Notes under the pieces: generated by a model | Seen by the model: only the letters and a program-made list of their open reading frames with translations | What the model was told of the DNA's origin: nothing | Database searches by the model: none | Assembly (NCBI GenBank): GCA_025360895.1 | Contig: JANYBF010000150.1 | Location: 1 to 13,025 of the forward strand | Direction of reading: 5' to 3' | Length of the DNA stretch: 13,025 nt | DNA from: Verrucomicrobiota bacterium | GTDB lineage: Bacteria > Verrucomicrobiota > Verrucomicrobiia > Limisphaerales > JADLHS01 | Position numbers and translations under genes: made by a program | Shown here: piece after piece, positions 1 through 5,719 of the stretch | How positions within the stretch are numbered: position 1 is the first letter of the stretch | Layout: each line of letters starts with the position of its first letter

Positions 1-92
1 AGGGCGCGCTCGATGAATACCACGATCCCCACGGCACCTGCGAAAATGATGATCCAGAGAATCTCACCGCCATTGACCAGTAAATTCGGCAT
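1..92 (-). CDS. MotA/TolQ/ExbB-type proton channel protein, N-terminal fragment
   Basis: Partial gene cut by the left edge; only the first 30 codons are present. Read on the minus strand from an ATG at 92-90, it gives a short polar start (MPNLLVNGGEIL) and then a hydrophobic helix (about residues 11-27) ending in VVFIERA. A first transmembrane segment ending in an I/F-E-R motif is typical of the ExbB/TolQ/MotA family, inner-membrane proteins that use the proton gradient to energise outer-membrane transport or motility; verrucomicrobia often carry several. No Shine-Dalgarno is visible. A heptanucleotide repeat lies about 28 bases upstream of the start. The fragment is too short to separate ExbB from TolQ or to exclude another membrane protein. 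Confidence 0.5.
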   Translation of the reverse strand, partial: MPNLLVNGGEILWIIIFAGAVGIVVFIERA

Positions 93-425
93 GGCGAAGT
101 TATAGGGTTTCGGATTGCGAGTTCCAAGTGCCAAGTTCGACCGGGCGCAGCCGATAGAGGTTTGGAATGTCCCGCACCGAAGGCGAGTAAATTTGCCGGG
201 TGGCGGTGGTCCCGCTGCTGGTCGCCGCGTGGCCAGCCCTAATCCATCGGACGAAGGCTGCTCACCCGGCCCGGTTCAGTCGCACCTTCGCGAAGAATGG
301 GAAGAACGATCAATAACCATACTGGCCGATGCCATTGAGGACCCAACCGGTGCGTTCGTTATACTAGGTAAAATCGTCCCGGCCGGCGGCGTCAAAAGTC
401 ATAAGAGGGGAGGGATATGCGTAGA
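93..425. other. Gene-free stretch between ExbB-like and pseudopilin genes
   Basis: No convincing gene on either strand. A plus-strand reading frame crosses it (115-504) but runs into the antisense of the pseudopilin and has no recognisable domain. Reading the minus strand past the pseudopilin stop, another frame gives fragments such as YNERTGWVLNGIGQYGY, interrupted by stops. These could be decayed remains of the missing pseudopilin C-terminus, but this is only a hint. The one clear structure is the 7-base repeat at 120-140. Confidence 0.4.
120..140. repeat. Heptanucleotide tandem repeat, AGTTCCA class
   Basis: Three consecutive 7-base units: AGTTCCA (120-126), AGTGCCA (127-133), AGTTCGA (134-140). 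The units differ by one or two bases but keep the period exactly. It lies outside any gene, just upstream of the ExbB-like start. It has the same architecture as the heptanucleotide repeats elsewhere in the window. Confidence 0.55.
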
Positions 426-776
426 TCACCTTGCTGTAATTGGAAGTCGCGCTCTTCCATTTTTTGATCTCCGAATGGCCGTCTCGGTTTCGCCCACGCC
501 GTAATTATTGGCGGCGGCATCATTGCTGTCGCCCGCGTAAAGAATCCACGCCAACGTGAGCTGCTTGGTGTTGTTGAGGCAACCAATGCTTTGGGCCTTG
601 GTCTTGGCTTTGCTGAGCGCCGGCAAAAGCATGGCCGCGAGAATAGCAATAATGGCAATGACCACCAACAGTTCGATAAGGGTGAAGCCCTGACGACGCG
701 GGCCGAGGTTTTGGTCGGTGCGAGATTGGCTCCGGGTTCCCGGGTTGTGGAATTCAATTAGCGAGTTGATTTGCAT
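426..776 (-). CDS. Type II pseudopilin-like protein, probably truncated
   Basis: Minus-strand ORF of 116 residues with a textbook type IV prepilin leader. Basic residues (RRQ, 27-29) precede G, with FTLIELLVVIAIIAILAAML directly after it. A prepilin peptidase would cleave between G and F; the Glu at position +5 of the mature helix is present. Then comes LPALSKAKTKAQSIGCLNNTKQLTLAWILYAGDSND, the conserved N-terminal half of the large pseudopilin paralog group of Verrucomicrobia, Lentisphaerae and Planctomycetes. Members usually run past 200 residues; this one stops soon after the conserved half in an Arg-rich tail (RRSKNGRARLPITAR) that does not look like a pseudopilin. A frameshift or deletion is likely. 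No Shine-Dalgarno precedes the ATG; M1 leaves a leader of about 30 residues, long but normal for this group. Divergent from the lipoprotein gene. Confidence 0.7.
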   Translation of the reverse strand: MQINSLIEFHNPGTRSQSRTDQNLGPRRQGFTLIELLVVIAIIAILAAMLLPALSKAKTKAQSIGCLNNTKQLTLAWILYAGDSNDAAANNYGVGETETAIRRSKNGRARLPITAR

Positions 777-815
777 AGGGCAATGGTGGTGGTCGTTGGG
801 CGAAGATTAGCAGCT

Positions 816-843
816 TTGCCGTAGTTTGGCTAGCAGGTATTTT
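816..843 (+). promoter_or_regulatory. Candidate sigma70-type promoter for the lipoprotein gene
   Basis: TTGCCG (816-821) is followed by a 16-base spacer and TATTTT (838-843) in the divergent intergenic region, on the side facing the lipoprotein start at 938. Each hexamer is an imperfect consensus match, so this is only a plausible position. Confidence 0.25.
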
Positions 844-937
844 GATAACAGGCTTTCGCGGGTGCGGCAGTTTTGCGGCTGACCCGGACGCTTTCAAATT
901 GCCCGCCGCCCGATTCTCTGGCAAAACATTCCCCGTG

Positions 938-2632
938 ATGGACAAAAAGATATATTGGCTCGGCCTCTTCACCGCCTTGTTCCTTACCGCCGTCGCCGGC
1001 TGCAGCAAGTCCAACTCGGAAATGAAGCCTCCAAGCGCGAGTCGGTCGGCTCCAGATACCGGGCGGACTGTGGCGCAAATTCATTGGCTCGGCAAAAAGC
1101 GTCTCGCAGCCGAAAGCAATGCCACCAACTTCATGGCCATCTGGAATTTGCCCGAAAGCGCGCGGCTCGAAGCTCAGACCCTCGACAAGCTCTCGACCGC
1201 CCCATGGCGCTTGTTCTCCGCTATGGCGTCCATTTCCAACGCGCCCGCGGCCTTGGTGCGACCGTTGTTGGACGATTTGGTACTTGAAGAATCCTATCTC
1301 GAAGTTCAGGCCGTGACGAACCAGCCAAGTGTGCTCACAATTGCCCTCCGCCTCGATGCTGCTCGGGCCGCACTTTGGCAGACCAACCTTCCCGTCATTC
1401 TCCAATCCATCTTTGGTCTAGCACCTGTCCCCGGCCTCCAGACCTCAGACTTCAGACTTCAGACTTCAGACTTCAGCTTTGCCTTGTCCCGCGCCGCCGA
1501 TTGGACGTTGCTTTCGATCAGCCGTGCCTCCGCTGCGGCGCCGGCGGCCCTTGCCATTTTCCGTGACCGCATTGTGGCCACCCAAATGCCGTGCCCACCG
1601 CGCACGACCAATTACTGGCTCGAAGCCGATCTCGATTTACGCGCGCTTGGGTTTTCAGCTTCAGACTTCGGACTTCCACCCGCGCCTTCCACCCTTGAAA
1701 ATCTTCCCCGGTTCACGATGACCTTGATTGGCGACGGACAGAATGTCCGCACCCGAGGTGAACTTAATTTTCCATCATCCCTTTCGATTCCCTTGCCGTC
1801 GTGGAACCTCCCCACCCGTCTGGTTCGGGAGCCATTGATCAGTTTTGCTGCCGTTCGCGGTCTGCGCGGACTCCTGGCGGCGCGTGCGGTCCCGTCTTGG
1901 TTGGGATTGGCTGAATGGCCCGACCAATTCTATTCCTGGGGTCGTTCGGGGCCACCGCTCCAAATTTTCGCCGCCTTTCCCACTCGAAACGCTTCCAATG
2001 ATTTTTCCCAATTATCCCATCCGATGGCCGACTGGATCAACGCTCATTTGCCCACCAAGAATTACGGTGCGGTCGCCTTTGCCACCAATTCAGACCTGTT
2101 AACTTGGGAAGGCCTGCACTTTGCCCTGCCCAGCCTGCGCAGTGTGACCAATGTTGAATCGGATTTCTTGTTGCTCAGTCTGGCCGCGTTTCAATTGGCC
2201 CGCACCAACCAACTGCCCGCCCCGTTGATCGAGCGGATTATCAGCGAAACCAACCTGGTGGCGTTGGCTTGGGAACTTACCGGCGAGCGGCTACCTCAAT
2301 GGCGTTACCTCGACGACGCCTCGCGGATGACTTTCGATGCCGCGCACCGGCCGCGGCTGAATCCCTCCATGGCGAGCATCGAGTGGGTCGCCAATGCGAT
2401 GACCAATTTGCAGCATTCCCTCACGGAAGTTCAGTTGGCCGGCCCCAACCGGCTGGCGCTTGCGCGGAAATCCACCGTGGGTCTTACCGGGTGGGAGATT
2501 AATATCCTCGCCAATTGGTTGGAGTTGCCACAATTTCCGGCCGGTTTTCAAACCCTGTTCGCCACCAATCCCGCGCCGCCGGTAATTCGGCGCCGGGTCA
2601 GCCCGAGTCCGCCGCCCAACGCACCGCCCTGA
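938..2632 (+). CDS. Lipoprotein of unknown function
   Basis: Codes for 564 residues. The frame is open from an upstream ATG at 842, but the ATG at 938 is chosen because it gives a clean lipoprotein signal: MDKK, a hydrophobic core (residues 5-20), then the lipobox VAGC with Cys-22 as the lipidated residue. The 842 start would bury this behind 32 polar residues. The mature protein begins Ser/Pro-rich, then alternates hydrophobic strands and helices with many Trp, Leu and Asn-Leu pairs. It ends in a Pro-rich tail (SPSPPPNAPP). I recognise no catalytic motif. Residues 167-179 (LQTSDFRLQTSDF) are encoded by a 7-base tandem repeat, and a shorter relative encodes SASDFGL further on. Likely envelope-anchored, perhaps a large structural or assembly lipoprotein. 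No Shine-Dalgarno is visible. The gene is followed by 215 bases without a clear terminator. Confidence 0.75.
   Translation: MDKKIYWLGLFTALFLTAVAGCSKSNSEMKPPSASRSAPDTGRTVAQIHWLGKKRLAAESNATNFMAIWNLPESARLEAQTLDKLSTAPWRLFSAMASISNAPAALVRPLLDDLVLEESYLEVQAVTNQPSVLTIALRLDAARAALWQTNLPVILQSIFGLAPVPGLQTSDFRLQTSDFSFALSRAADWTLLSISRASAAAPAALAIFRDRIVATQMPCPPRTTNYWLEADLDLRALGFSASDFGLPPAPSTLENLPRFTMTLIGDGQNVRTRGELNFPSSLSIPLPSWNLPTRLVREPLISFAAVRGLRGLLAARAVPSWLGLAEWPDQFYSWGRSGPPLQIFAAFPTRNASNDFSQLSHPMADWINAHLPTKNYGAVAFATNSDLLTWEGLHFALPSLRSVTNVESDFLLLSLAAFQLARTNQLPAPLIERIISETNLVALAWELTGERLPQWRYLDDASRMTFDAAHRPRLNPSMASIEWVANAMTNLQHSLTEVQLAGPNRLALARKSTVGLTGWEINILANWLELPQFPAGFQTLFATNPAPPVIRRRVSPSPPPNAPP
1440..1476 (+). 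repeat. Heptanucleotide tandem repeat, AGACTTC class, inside the lipoprotein gene
   Basis: One variant unit AGACCTC (1440-1446) is followed by four perfect AGACTTC units (1447-1474) and a partial AG. Because 3 x 7 = 21 bases, the frame is preserved and the peptide repeats every seven residues (LQTSDFR then LQTSDFS). The four identical copies suggest recent slippage or insertion. Confidence 0.85.
1656..1676 (+). repeat. Degenerate AGACTTC-class heptad, second copy in the lipoprotein gene
   Basis: Three 7-base units, CAGCTTC (1656-1662), AGACTTC (1663-1669) and GGACTTC (1670-1676), encode the peptide SASDFGL. It is the same unit as at 1440-1476 but more diverged. Confidence 0.5.
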
Positions 2633-2847
2633 AATGATAATTCGGGCAAGCTACCGTTCGAGATCCATCCTTCCGACCATTGACGCTTGGTTGACTTGGC
2701 AAAAAGGGGAAACGACCAACAACGAATGCCAAAAACATTCTCTGAAAAGGGCGCCGGGATTGAGCGGGCGATCCGCCGGAATGTTCGCTCCCTGCGCAAC
2801 AAAATTCCTCCATTGGTGTTTCTTTCCTCTGGCGGTATGCTTGAAAT

Positions 2848-3639
2848 ATGAAACACGACATCAGACTTCAGATGGCAGACTTCAGACCTGCCGTTGTTAT
2901 CCTTTGTCTTTACCTGACTGCCAGCGCCGCTGAGGCGGTGACGGCCAATCCGTATGAGGCCATCGTCGGTCGTAACGTTTTCGGGCTCAAACCGCCCACG
3001 CCCACCACATTACCACCGGTGGTGACTGCTGCCGCAGCCATTACCATAAAGTTGCAAGGCGTTAGCACCATCCTGGATCGGAAGCAAGTATTGTTGAAAG
3101 TCATAACGGCCGCCCGCCCGCCCGCGCCCGCTAAAGAACAGTCCTACCTCTGGAGCGAGGGGCAGGGCGAGGACGATATAGAAGTAATCGCGATTGATGC
3201 GGCTGCTGGCACCGTCAAAATCAAGAACCGGGACGAGACCCTTTCGTTGACCATGAAGGACGACGCGGAAAAGCCGGCCGTCGGAGCGGCCTTACCGGGG
3301 CCGGCAGCGCTGCCCCAGCTTCCTGGCGTACCAGCACCGGCCAACGCCGGCCAACTCGCGCCGGGCGGTGGTGGTCCGGTCACGACCATCGGTAACCCGC
3401 GAACCATTCCCACCCGCACCTTGCGCAGTAGTCCCGGCAGTAATCCCGCTGGCCCGAACAGCGGATTTTTTGGGGGGGGGATTGGAAGTGGCGCCGATGC
3501 CGGCTCTGGCACTCCGTCCGGTTCTCTACAAAATAATTTGTCCCCCGAGGCGCAGGCGATTTTGATTGAGGCTGCCCGGGCGCAAATTTCTGGCGGCTTT
3601 GATCCGCTTCCTAAAACCGGTCTTACTCCTCCCCGATAA
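2848..3639 (+). CDS. Secreted GspC/PulC-like protein with Gly/Pro-rich tail
   Basis: Codes for 263 residues from ATG 2848; an in-frame ATG at 2872 would start at MADFRPAVV, just before the signal peptide, and is an equally good choice. The hydrophobic stretch AVVILCLYLTASAAEA marks export. The mature part begins TANPYEAIVGRNVFGL, followed by a small beta-rich segment (about 65-140) with ITIKLQGVSTILDRKQVLLKV, EQSYLWSEGQ, DDIEVIAID and GTVKIKN. This resembles the homology region of type II secretion protein GspC/PulC and related verrucomicrobial proteins, which connects inner- and outer-membrane parts of the secretion apparatus. That is inferred from pattern only. The remaining 120 residues are low-complexity Gly, Pro, Ala and Ser. 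It contains a TTTTTT plus nine-G tract at 3466-3480. The N-terminus is itself encoded by a heptanucleotide repeat. Confidence 0.65.
   Translation: MKHDIRLQMADFRPAVVILCLYLTASAAEAVTANPYEAIVGRNVFGLKPPTPTTLPPVVTAAAAITIKLQGVSTILDRKQVLLKVITAARPPAPAKEQSYLWSEGQGEDDIEVIAIDAAAGTVKIKNRDETLSLTMKDDAEKPAVGAALPGPAALPQLPGVPAPANAGQLAPGGGGPVTTIGNPRTIPTRTLRSSPGSNPAGPNSGFFGGGIGSGADAGSGTPSGSLQNNLSPEAQAILIEAARAQISGGFDPLPKTGLTPPR
2863..2890 (+). repeat. Heptanucleotide repeat, AGACTTC class, at the 5' end of the GspC-like gene
   Basis: Four 7-base units: AGACTTC (2863-2869), AGATGGC (2870-2876), AGACTTC (2877-2883), AGACCTG (2884-2890). It starts 15 bases after the ATG at 2848 and contains the alternative ATG at 2872, so the repeat lies on the translation start region. 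The perfect units are identical to those in the upstream lipoprotein gene. Confidence 0.65.
3466..3480 (+). repeat. Homopolymer tract T6G9 within the GspC-like gene
   Basis: Six T (3466-3471) followed by nine G (3472-3480), read in frame as Phe-Phe-Gly-Gly-Gly. A G run of this length is a classic slippage site; gain or loss of one base would change the frame and, in at least one alternative frame, end the protein by about 3565. Confidence 0.8.
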
Positions 3640-3724
3640 TCGTCCTCTCCGGTTTTGAATTGAGCTAGGAGAACGGCTTACGGTTGAGCACGCATGAAGT
3701 TTGGGATGGAATTTCATTCCCGGT

Positions 3725-3752
3725 TTTACAATCCCCTTTTGGTAGCTATACA
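3725..3752 (+). promoter_or_regulatory. Candidate distal promoter of the 4007-5368 operon
   Basis: TTTACA (3725-3730), a 16-base spacer, then TATACA (3747-3752). Both boxes are close to the sigma70 consensus. Transcription from here would give a leader of about 250 bases including the hairpin at 3784-3805. Confidence 0.4.
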
Positions 3753-3783
3753 TTAAGTCAGCGCCGCTTCGGCCAAAAAATCC

Positions 3784-3805
3784 TTGTCCCCATTGCGGGG
3801 GACAA
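3784..3805. promoter_or_regulatory. Perfect 8-bp hairpin in the long leader
   Basis: TTGTCCCC (3784-3791) and GGGGACAA (3798-3805) are perfect complements around a 6-base loop ATTGCG. No T run follows on the plus strand, so it is not a plus-strand terminator. On the minus strand it is followed by GGATTTTTT, so it could terminate transcripts from that side, although no minus gene is visible. It may be a structured 5' leader element. Confidence 0.45.
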
Positions 3806-3918
3806 TGAAAAGAGCAAAAAATCTGAATTCTGGGAATTATGGAGCGGGGTTTAGCGAATTTTAGAGTTGTTAAGCAACTGTTCAACAATAGTTTGTTTCA
3901 ACGCTTGGTATGTCGTAA

Positions 3919-3948
3919 AATTGTTCAAAAAATATTAAAACAATTGTT
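3919..3948. promoter_or_regulatory. Operator-like inverted repeats around the proximal -35 box
   Basis: AATTGTT (3919-3925) and AACAATT (3939-3945) are inverted with a 13-base spacer. The second arm is also part of the perfect 10-base palindrome AACAATTGTT (3939-3948), which overlaps the TTGACA box at 3947. Further AAC/GTT half-sites occur from 3866. The arrangement suits a repressor site, but no regulator gene is in the window. Confidence 0.35.
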
Positions 3949-3977
3949 GACACTTGGGGTGGCAATTGGGAGAATCT
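3947..3977 (+). promoter_or_regulatory. Candidate proximal promoter of the 4007-5368 operon
   Basis: A perfect TTGACA (3947-3952) is followed after 19 bases by GAATCT (3972-3977), a weak -10. AT-rich sequence upstream (3911-3945) could act as an UP element. The start codon is 30 bases downstream of the -10. Confidence 0.4.
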
Positions 3978-4006
3978 ATTTACACACGGTAAAACAAAAC
4001 AACAAA

Positions 4007-4696
4007 ATGAGAACAAAAACAACACTCGCAGCCGCAGCGATTCTCGCGGCAGGGATCGTCTCCTCCATGGCGCAGGCCAACGTTTATTCACTGAACATCG
4101 TCGGATATTACAATGTTCCCCTCGGTGGTTTGACCGCTTTGGCGAATTCGCTTCAGACCGGCACTCCTGCCAATCGTGCGGATCAGGTAATTCCTTACAG
4201 CGACGGCGACAATATTCAGCTCTGGACTGGATCTTCATGGGCCACATGGTCTATGGACTCTCTTTCAAGCACGGGCTGGTTAAATCCAGCCGGAAATGAT
4301 GCTCCTGTAGCCAACTTGCCAATTCTTGGACCTGGTTTGGGCTTCTTTTATGGAAACAATACAGGGAAAACGAACATCACGTTTGTTGGCGATGTTCGAA
4401 CTGGAACAAATATTGTAGCAATTCCTTCTGGTCTATCACCTCATGGGTCACCGCTTCCCTACGGTGGCGCGGTTTCAACTGGCCCAATCAACCTCCAAGT
4501 TCAGGATGGCGACAACGTCCAAAAATGGACTGGTGTTAAGTGGGATACATATTCACGTGACACGCTTTCGAGCACTGGTTGGATAGCGCCGAATGGTTCG
4601 GATGGTCCGGAACCTACCTTGATCGTAGGACAAGGATTTTTCTATGGCAACAATGTTGGTGCATTCAACTGGACGCAGATTCTGAACGTGCCGTGA
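4007..4696 (+). CDS. Secreted protein with twofold internal repeat
   Basis: Codes for 229 residues. The frame is open from 3839, but the ATG at 4007 is chosen because it starts a clear signal peptide (MRTKTTLAAAAILAAGIVSSMAQA, cleavage probably after Ala-24); the upstream part has no signal character and overlaps promoter-like sequence. The mature protein starts NVYSLNIVGYYNVP, a signature common among secreted verrucomicrobial proteins of unknown function. The body is two copies of one module: residues 66-118 (DGDN, W-TG, LSSTGW, GFFYGNN) and 167-216 (the same motifs in the same order). It has no PEP-CTERM anchor or lipobox, so is probably released or held non-covalently at the surface. The start has no Shine-Dalgarno and an A-rich leader. 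It lies 54 bases before the PEP-CTERM gene and is probably cotranscribed. Base use is visibly less GC-rich than in the flanking genes. Confidence 0.85.
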   Translation: MRTKTTLAAAAILAAGIVSSMAQANVYSLNIVGYYNVPLGGLTALANSLQTGTPANRADQVIPYSDGDNIQLWTGSSWATWSMDSLSSTGWLNPAGNDAPVANLPILGPGLGFFYGNNTGKTNITFVGDVRTGTNIVAIPSGLSPHGSPLPYGGAVSTGPINLQVQDGDNVQKWTGVKWDTYSRDTLSSTGWIAPNGSDGPEPTLIVGQGFFYGNNVGAFNWTQILNVP

Positions 4697-4750
4697 AATA
4701 GAAAGTAGCAACACCTGAACAAACCAAAAAAGTATAAAACAAAAAATAAC

Positions 4751-5368
4751 ATGAAAAAACTCCTAACATTAGCGGCACTAGTCGGTGCGACAACTGTGTC
4801 ATTCGCTCAAGGCGTAATCAATTGGCAGAATTCATCGGCGACGCTGATTTCGGCTGGTAGTGTTGGCACTGCAGCGACAACTGGCCTATACAACTATGCT
4901 GTGTTCTTTGCTCCTTCAGCCACCGCAAGTGCAGACTTTACAGCCGCTAGTGGTGTTCTTGGTCTAACTGACCCGGCGTTTCAAACGGCATCAGTTTATA
5001 ACGTAAACGCTGCAGCGTTGGGTCGAGTAGCAACAAAGAACGGTGCGGCCGTTGCGACGAGTTCTCCGGGCAGTGTCGTTGACTTCGTCATTCGTGGCTG
5101 GTCTGTAAACGCTGGTGCGACTTGGGCCGAAGCCTTGGCGTTCTGGAATAATGGTACTCCTAGTGCTTCCATGACGATCGGCACGTCCCTAATCGGCAAT
5201 GACTACACCATGGGTGGCGGGGCGATTCCGGTGGCTGGCCTTATGGGAGTAACCGGCAGTTCCGTCGGTGGCTTCAACATGACGATCATTCCCGTTCCCG
5301 AACCCTCAAGTATGGTTTTGGCTGGTCTCGGTGCGGCTTCCCTGTTGCTCTTCCGCCGCCGTAAATAA
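4751..5368 (+). CDS. PEP-CTERM sorting-domain surface protein
   Basis: Codes for 205 residues. An N-terminal signal peptide (MKKLLTLAALVGATTVSFAQ) and a complete C-terminal sorting signal are present: the VPEPSS motif (182-187), a hydrophobic helix (188-200) and the basic end FRRRK (201-205). PEP-CTERM proteins are recognised by an exosortase in the inner membrane, cut near the PEP motif and delivered to the surface or to extracellular polysaccharide; the exosortase is not in this window. The central 150 residues are Ala, Gly, Ser and Thr-rich with conserved-looking WAEALAFWNNG, of no assigned function. The ATG at 4751 has no Shine-Dalgarno, only an A-rich stretch. A strong terminator follows 18 bases after the stop codon, ending the probable operon with the 4007 gene. 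Confidence 0.92.
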   Translation: MKKLLTLAALVGATTVSFAQGVINWQNSSATLISAGSVGTAATTGLYNYAVFFAPSATASADFTAASGVLGLTDPAFQTASVYNVNAAALGRVATKNGAAVATSSPGSVVDFVIRGWSVNAGATWAEALAFWNNGTPSASMTIGTSLIGNDYTMGGGAIPVAGLMGVTGSSVGGFNMTIIPVPEPSSMVLAGLGAASLLLFRRRK

Positions 5369-5386
5369 TTAGTTCATTTCTTTCAC

Positions 5387-5414
5387 AAGCCCCGGAGCAA
5401 TCCGGGGCTTTTTT
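5387..5414 (+). terminator. Rho-independent terminator of the secreted-protein operon
   Basis: AAGCCCCGGA (5387-5396) pairs perfectly with TCCGGGGCTT (5401-5410) around a GCAA tetraloop of the GNRA type, and is followed by a T run to 5414. It lies just after the PEP-CTERM stop and there is no T run on the other strand. Confidence 0.93.
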
Positions 5415-5719
5415 GTTGCCCGTAAGATTCGTTGCTGTGGGACGGCTTGACTTTGACTGCGGGTGGAGCGCCGAGCATTGCTCGGCATGAGCCGAACTCT
5501 TGTTTGTTCTGCCGAACAATGCTTCGGCACTCCAAACTGACCCACTACCGATTCGTCACATCAATTAATTCTCAACACTGCAAGTCGTAGGGTCATCGCG
5601 CTGCCCGTGCCCCATTTGTCCGGCATTCGCCTTCGGGGTTAAGTTTTATCCCCGTTTGCTGCGTGTGGGATGGCAATATCGGAAGTTCTGCTATCGTGGG
5701 AGAAGTTGCTTTCTAACCG
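5415..5719. other. Gene-free region between operon terminator and HEAT-repeat gene
   Basis: No supported coding region. It contains the paired hairpins at 5465-5533. The remainder (5534-5719) shows no clear promoter, RNA gene or terminator that I can support. Confidence 0.5.
5465..5533. repeat. REP/BIME-like paired inverted hairpins
   Basis: Two related hairpins in opposite orientation. The first (5465-5486) starts GGAGC and has the perfect stem GCCGAGC-ATT-GCTCGGC. The second (5511-5533) has the stem GCCGAA-CAATGC-TTCGGC and ends CACTCC. The reverse complement of the second matches the first almost along its full length (GGAG, GCCGA, GCATTG, TCGGC), with a few substitutions and one extra base. 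Two short hairpins in inverted order between genes is the layout of bacterial REP/BIME elements, usually mobilised by RAYT (TnpA-REP) transposases, none of which is present here. Confidence 0.6.

Noticed and set aside
115..504. 129-residue plus-strand frame at the left end
   Set aside because: Low-complexity, Arg/Pro-rich translation that overlaps the pseudopilin antisense and contains the 7-base repeat; no start signal or domain.
842..937. Upstream ATG extension of the lipoprotein
   Set aside because: It would place 32 polar residues before a good lipoprotein signal peptide, while the ATG at 938 gives a normal one.
1440..1476. CRISPR-like array
   Set aside because: The units are 7 bases, directly adjacent and without spacers, and no cas genes are present.
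3784..3805. Terminator of the GspC-like gene
   Set aside because: The hairpin is 145 bases after the stop codon and lacks a T run on the plus strand.
3839..4006. Upstream ATG extension of the secreted twofold-repeat protein
   Set aside because: The 56 added residues precede a clear signal peptide and overlap promoter and inverted-repeat sequences.
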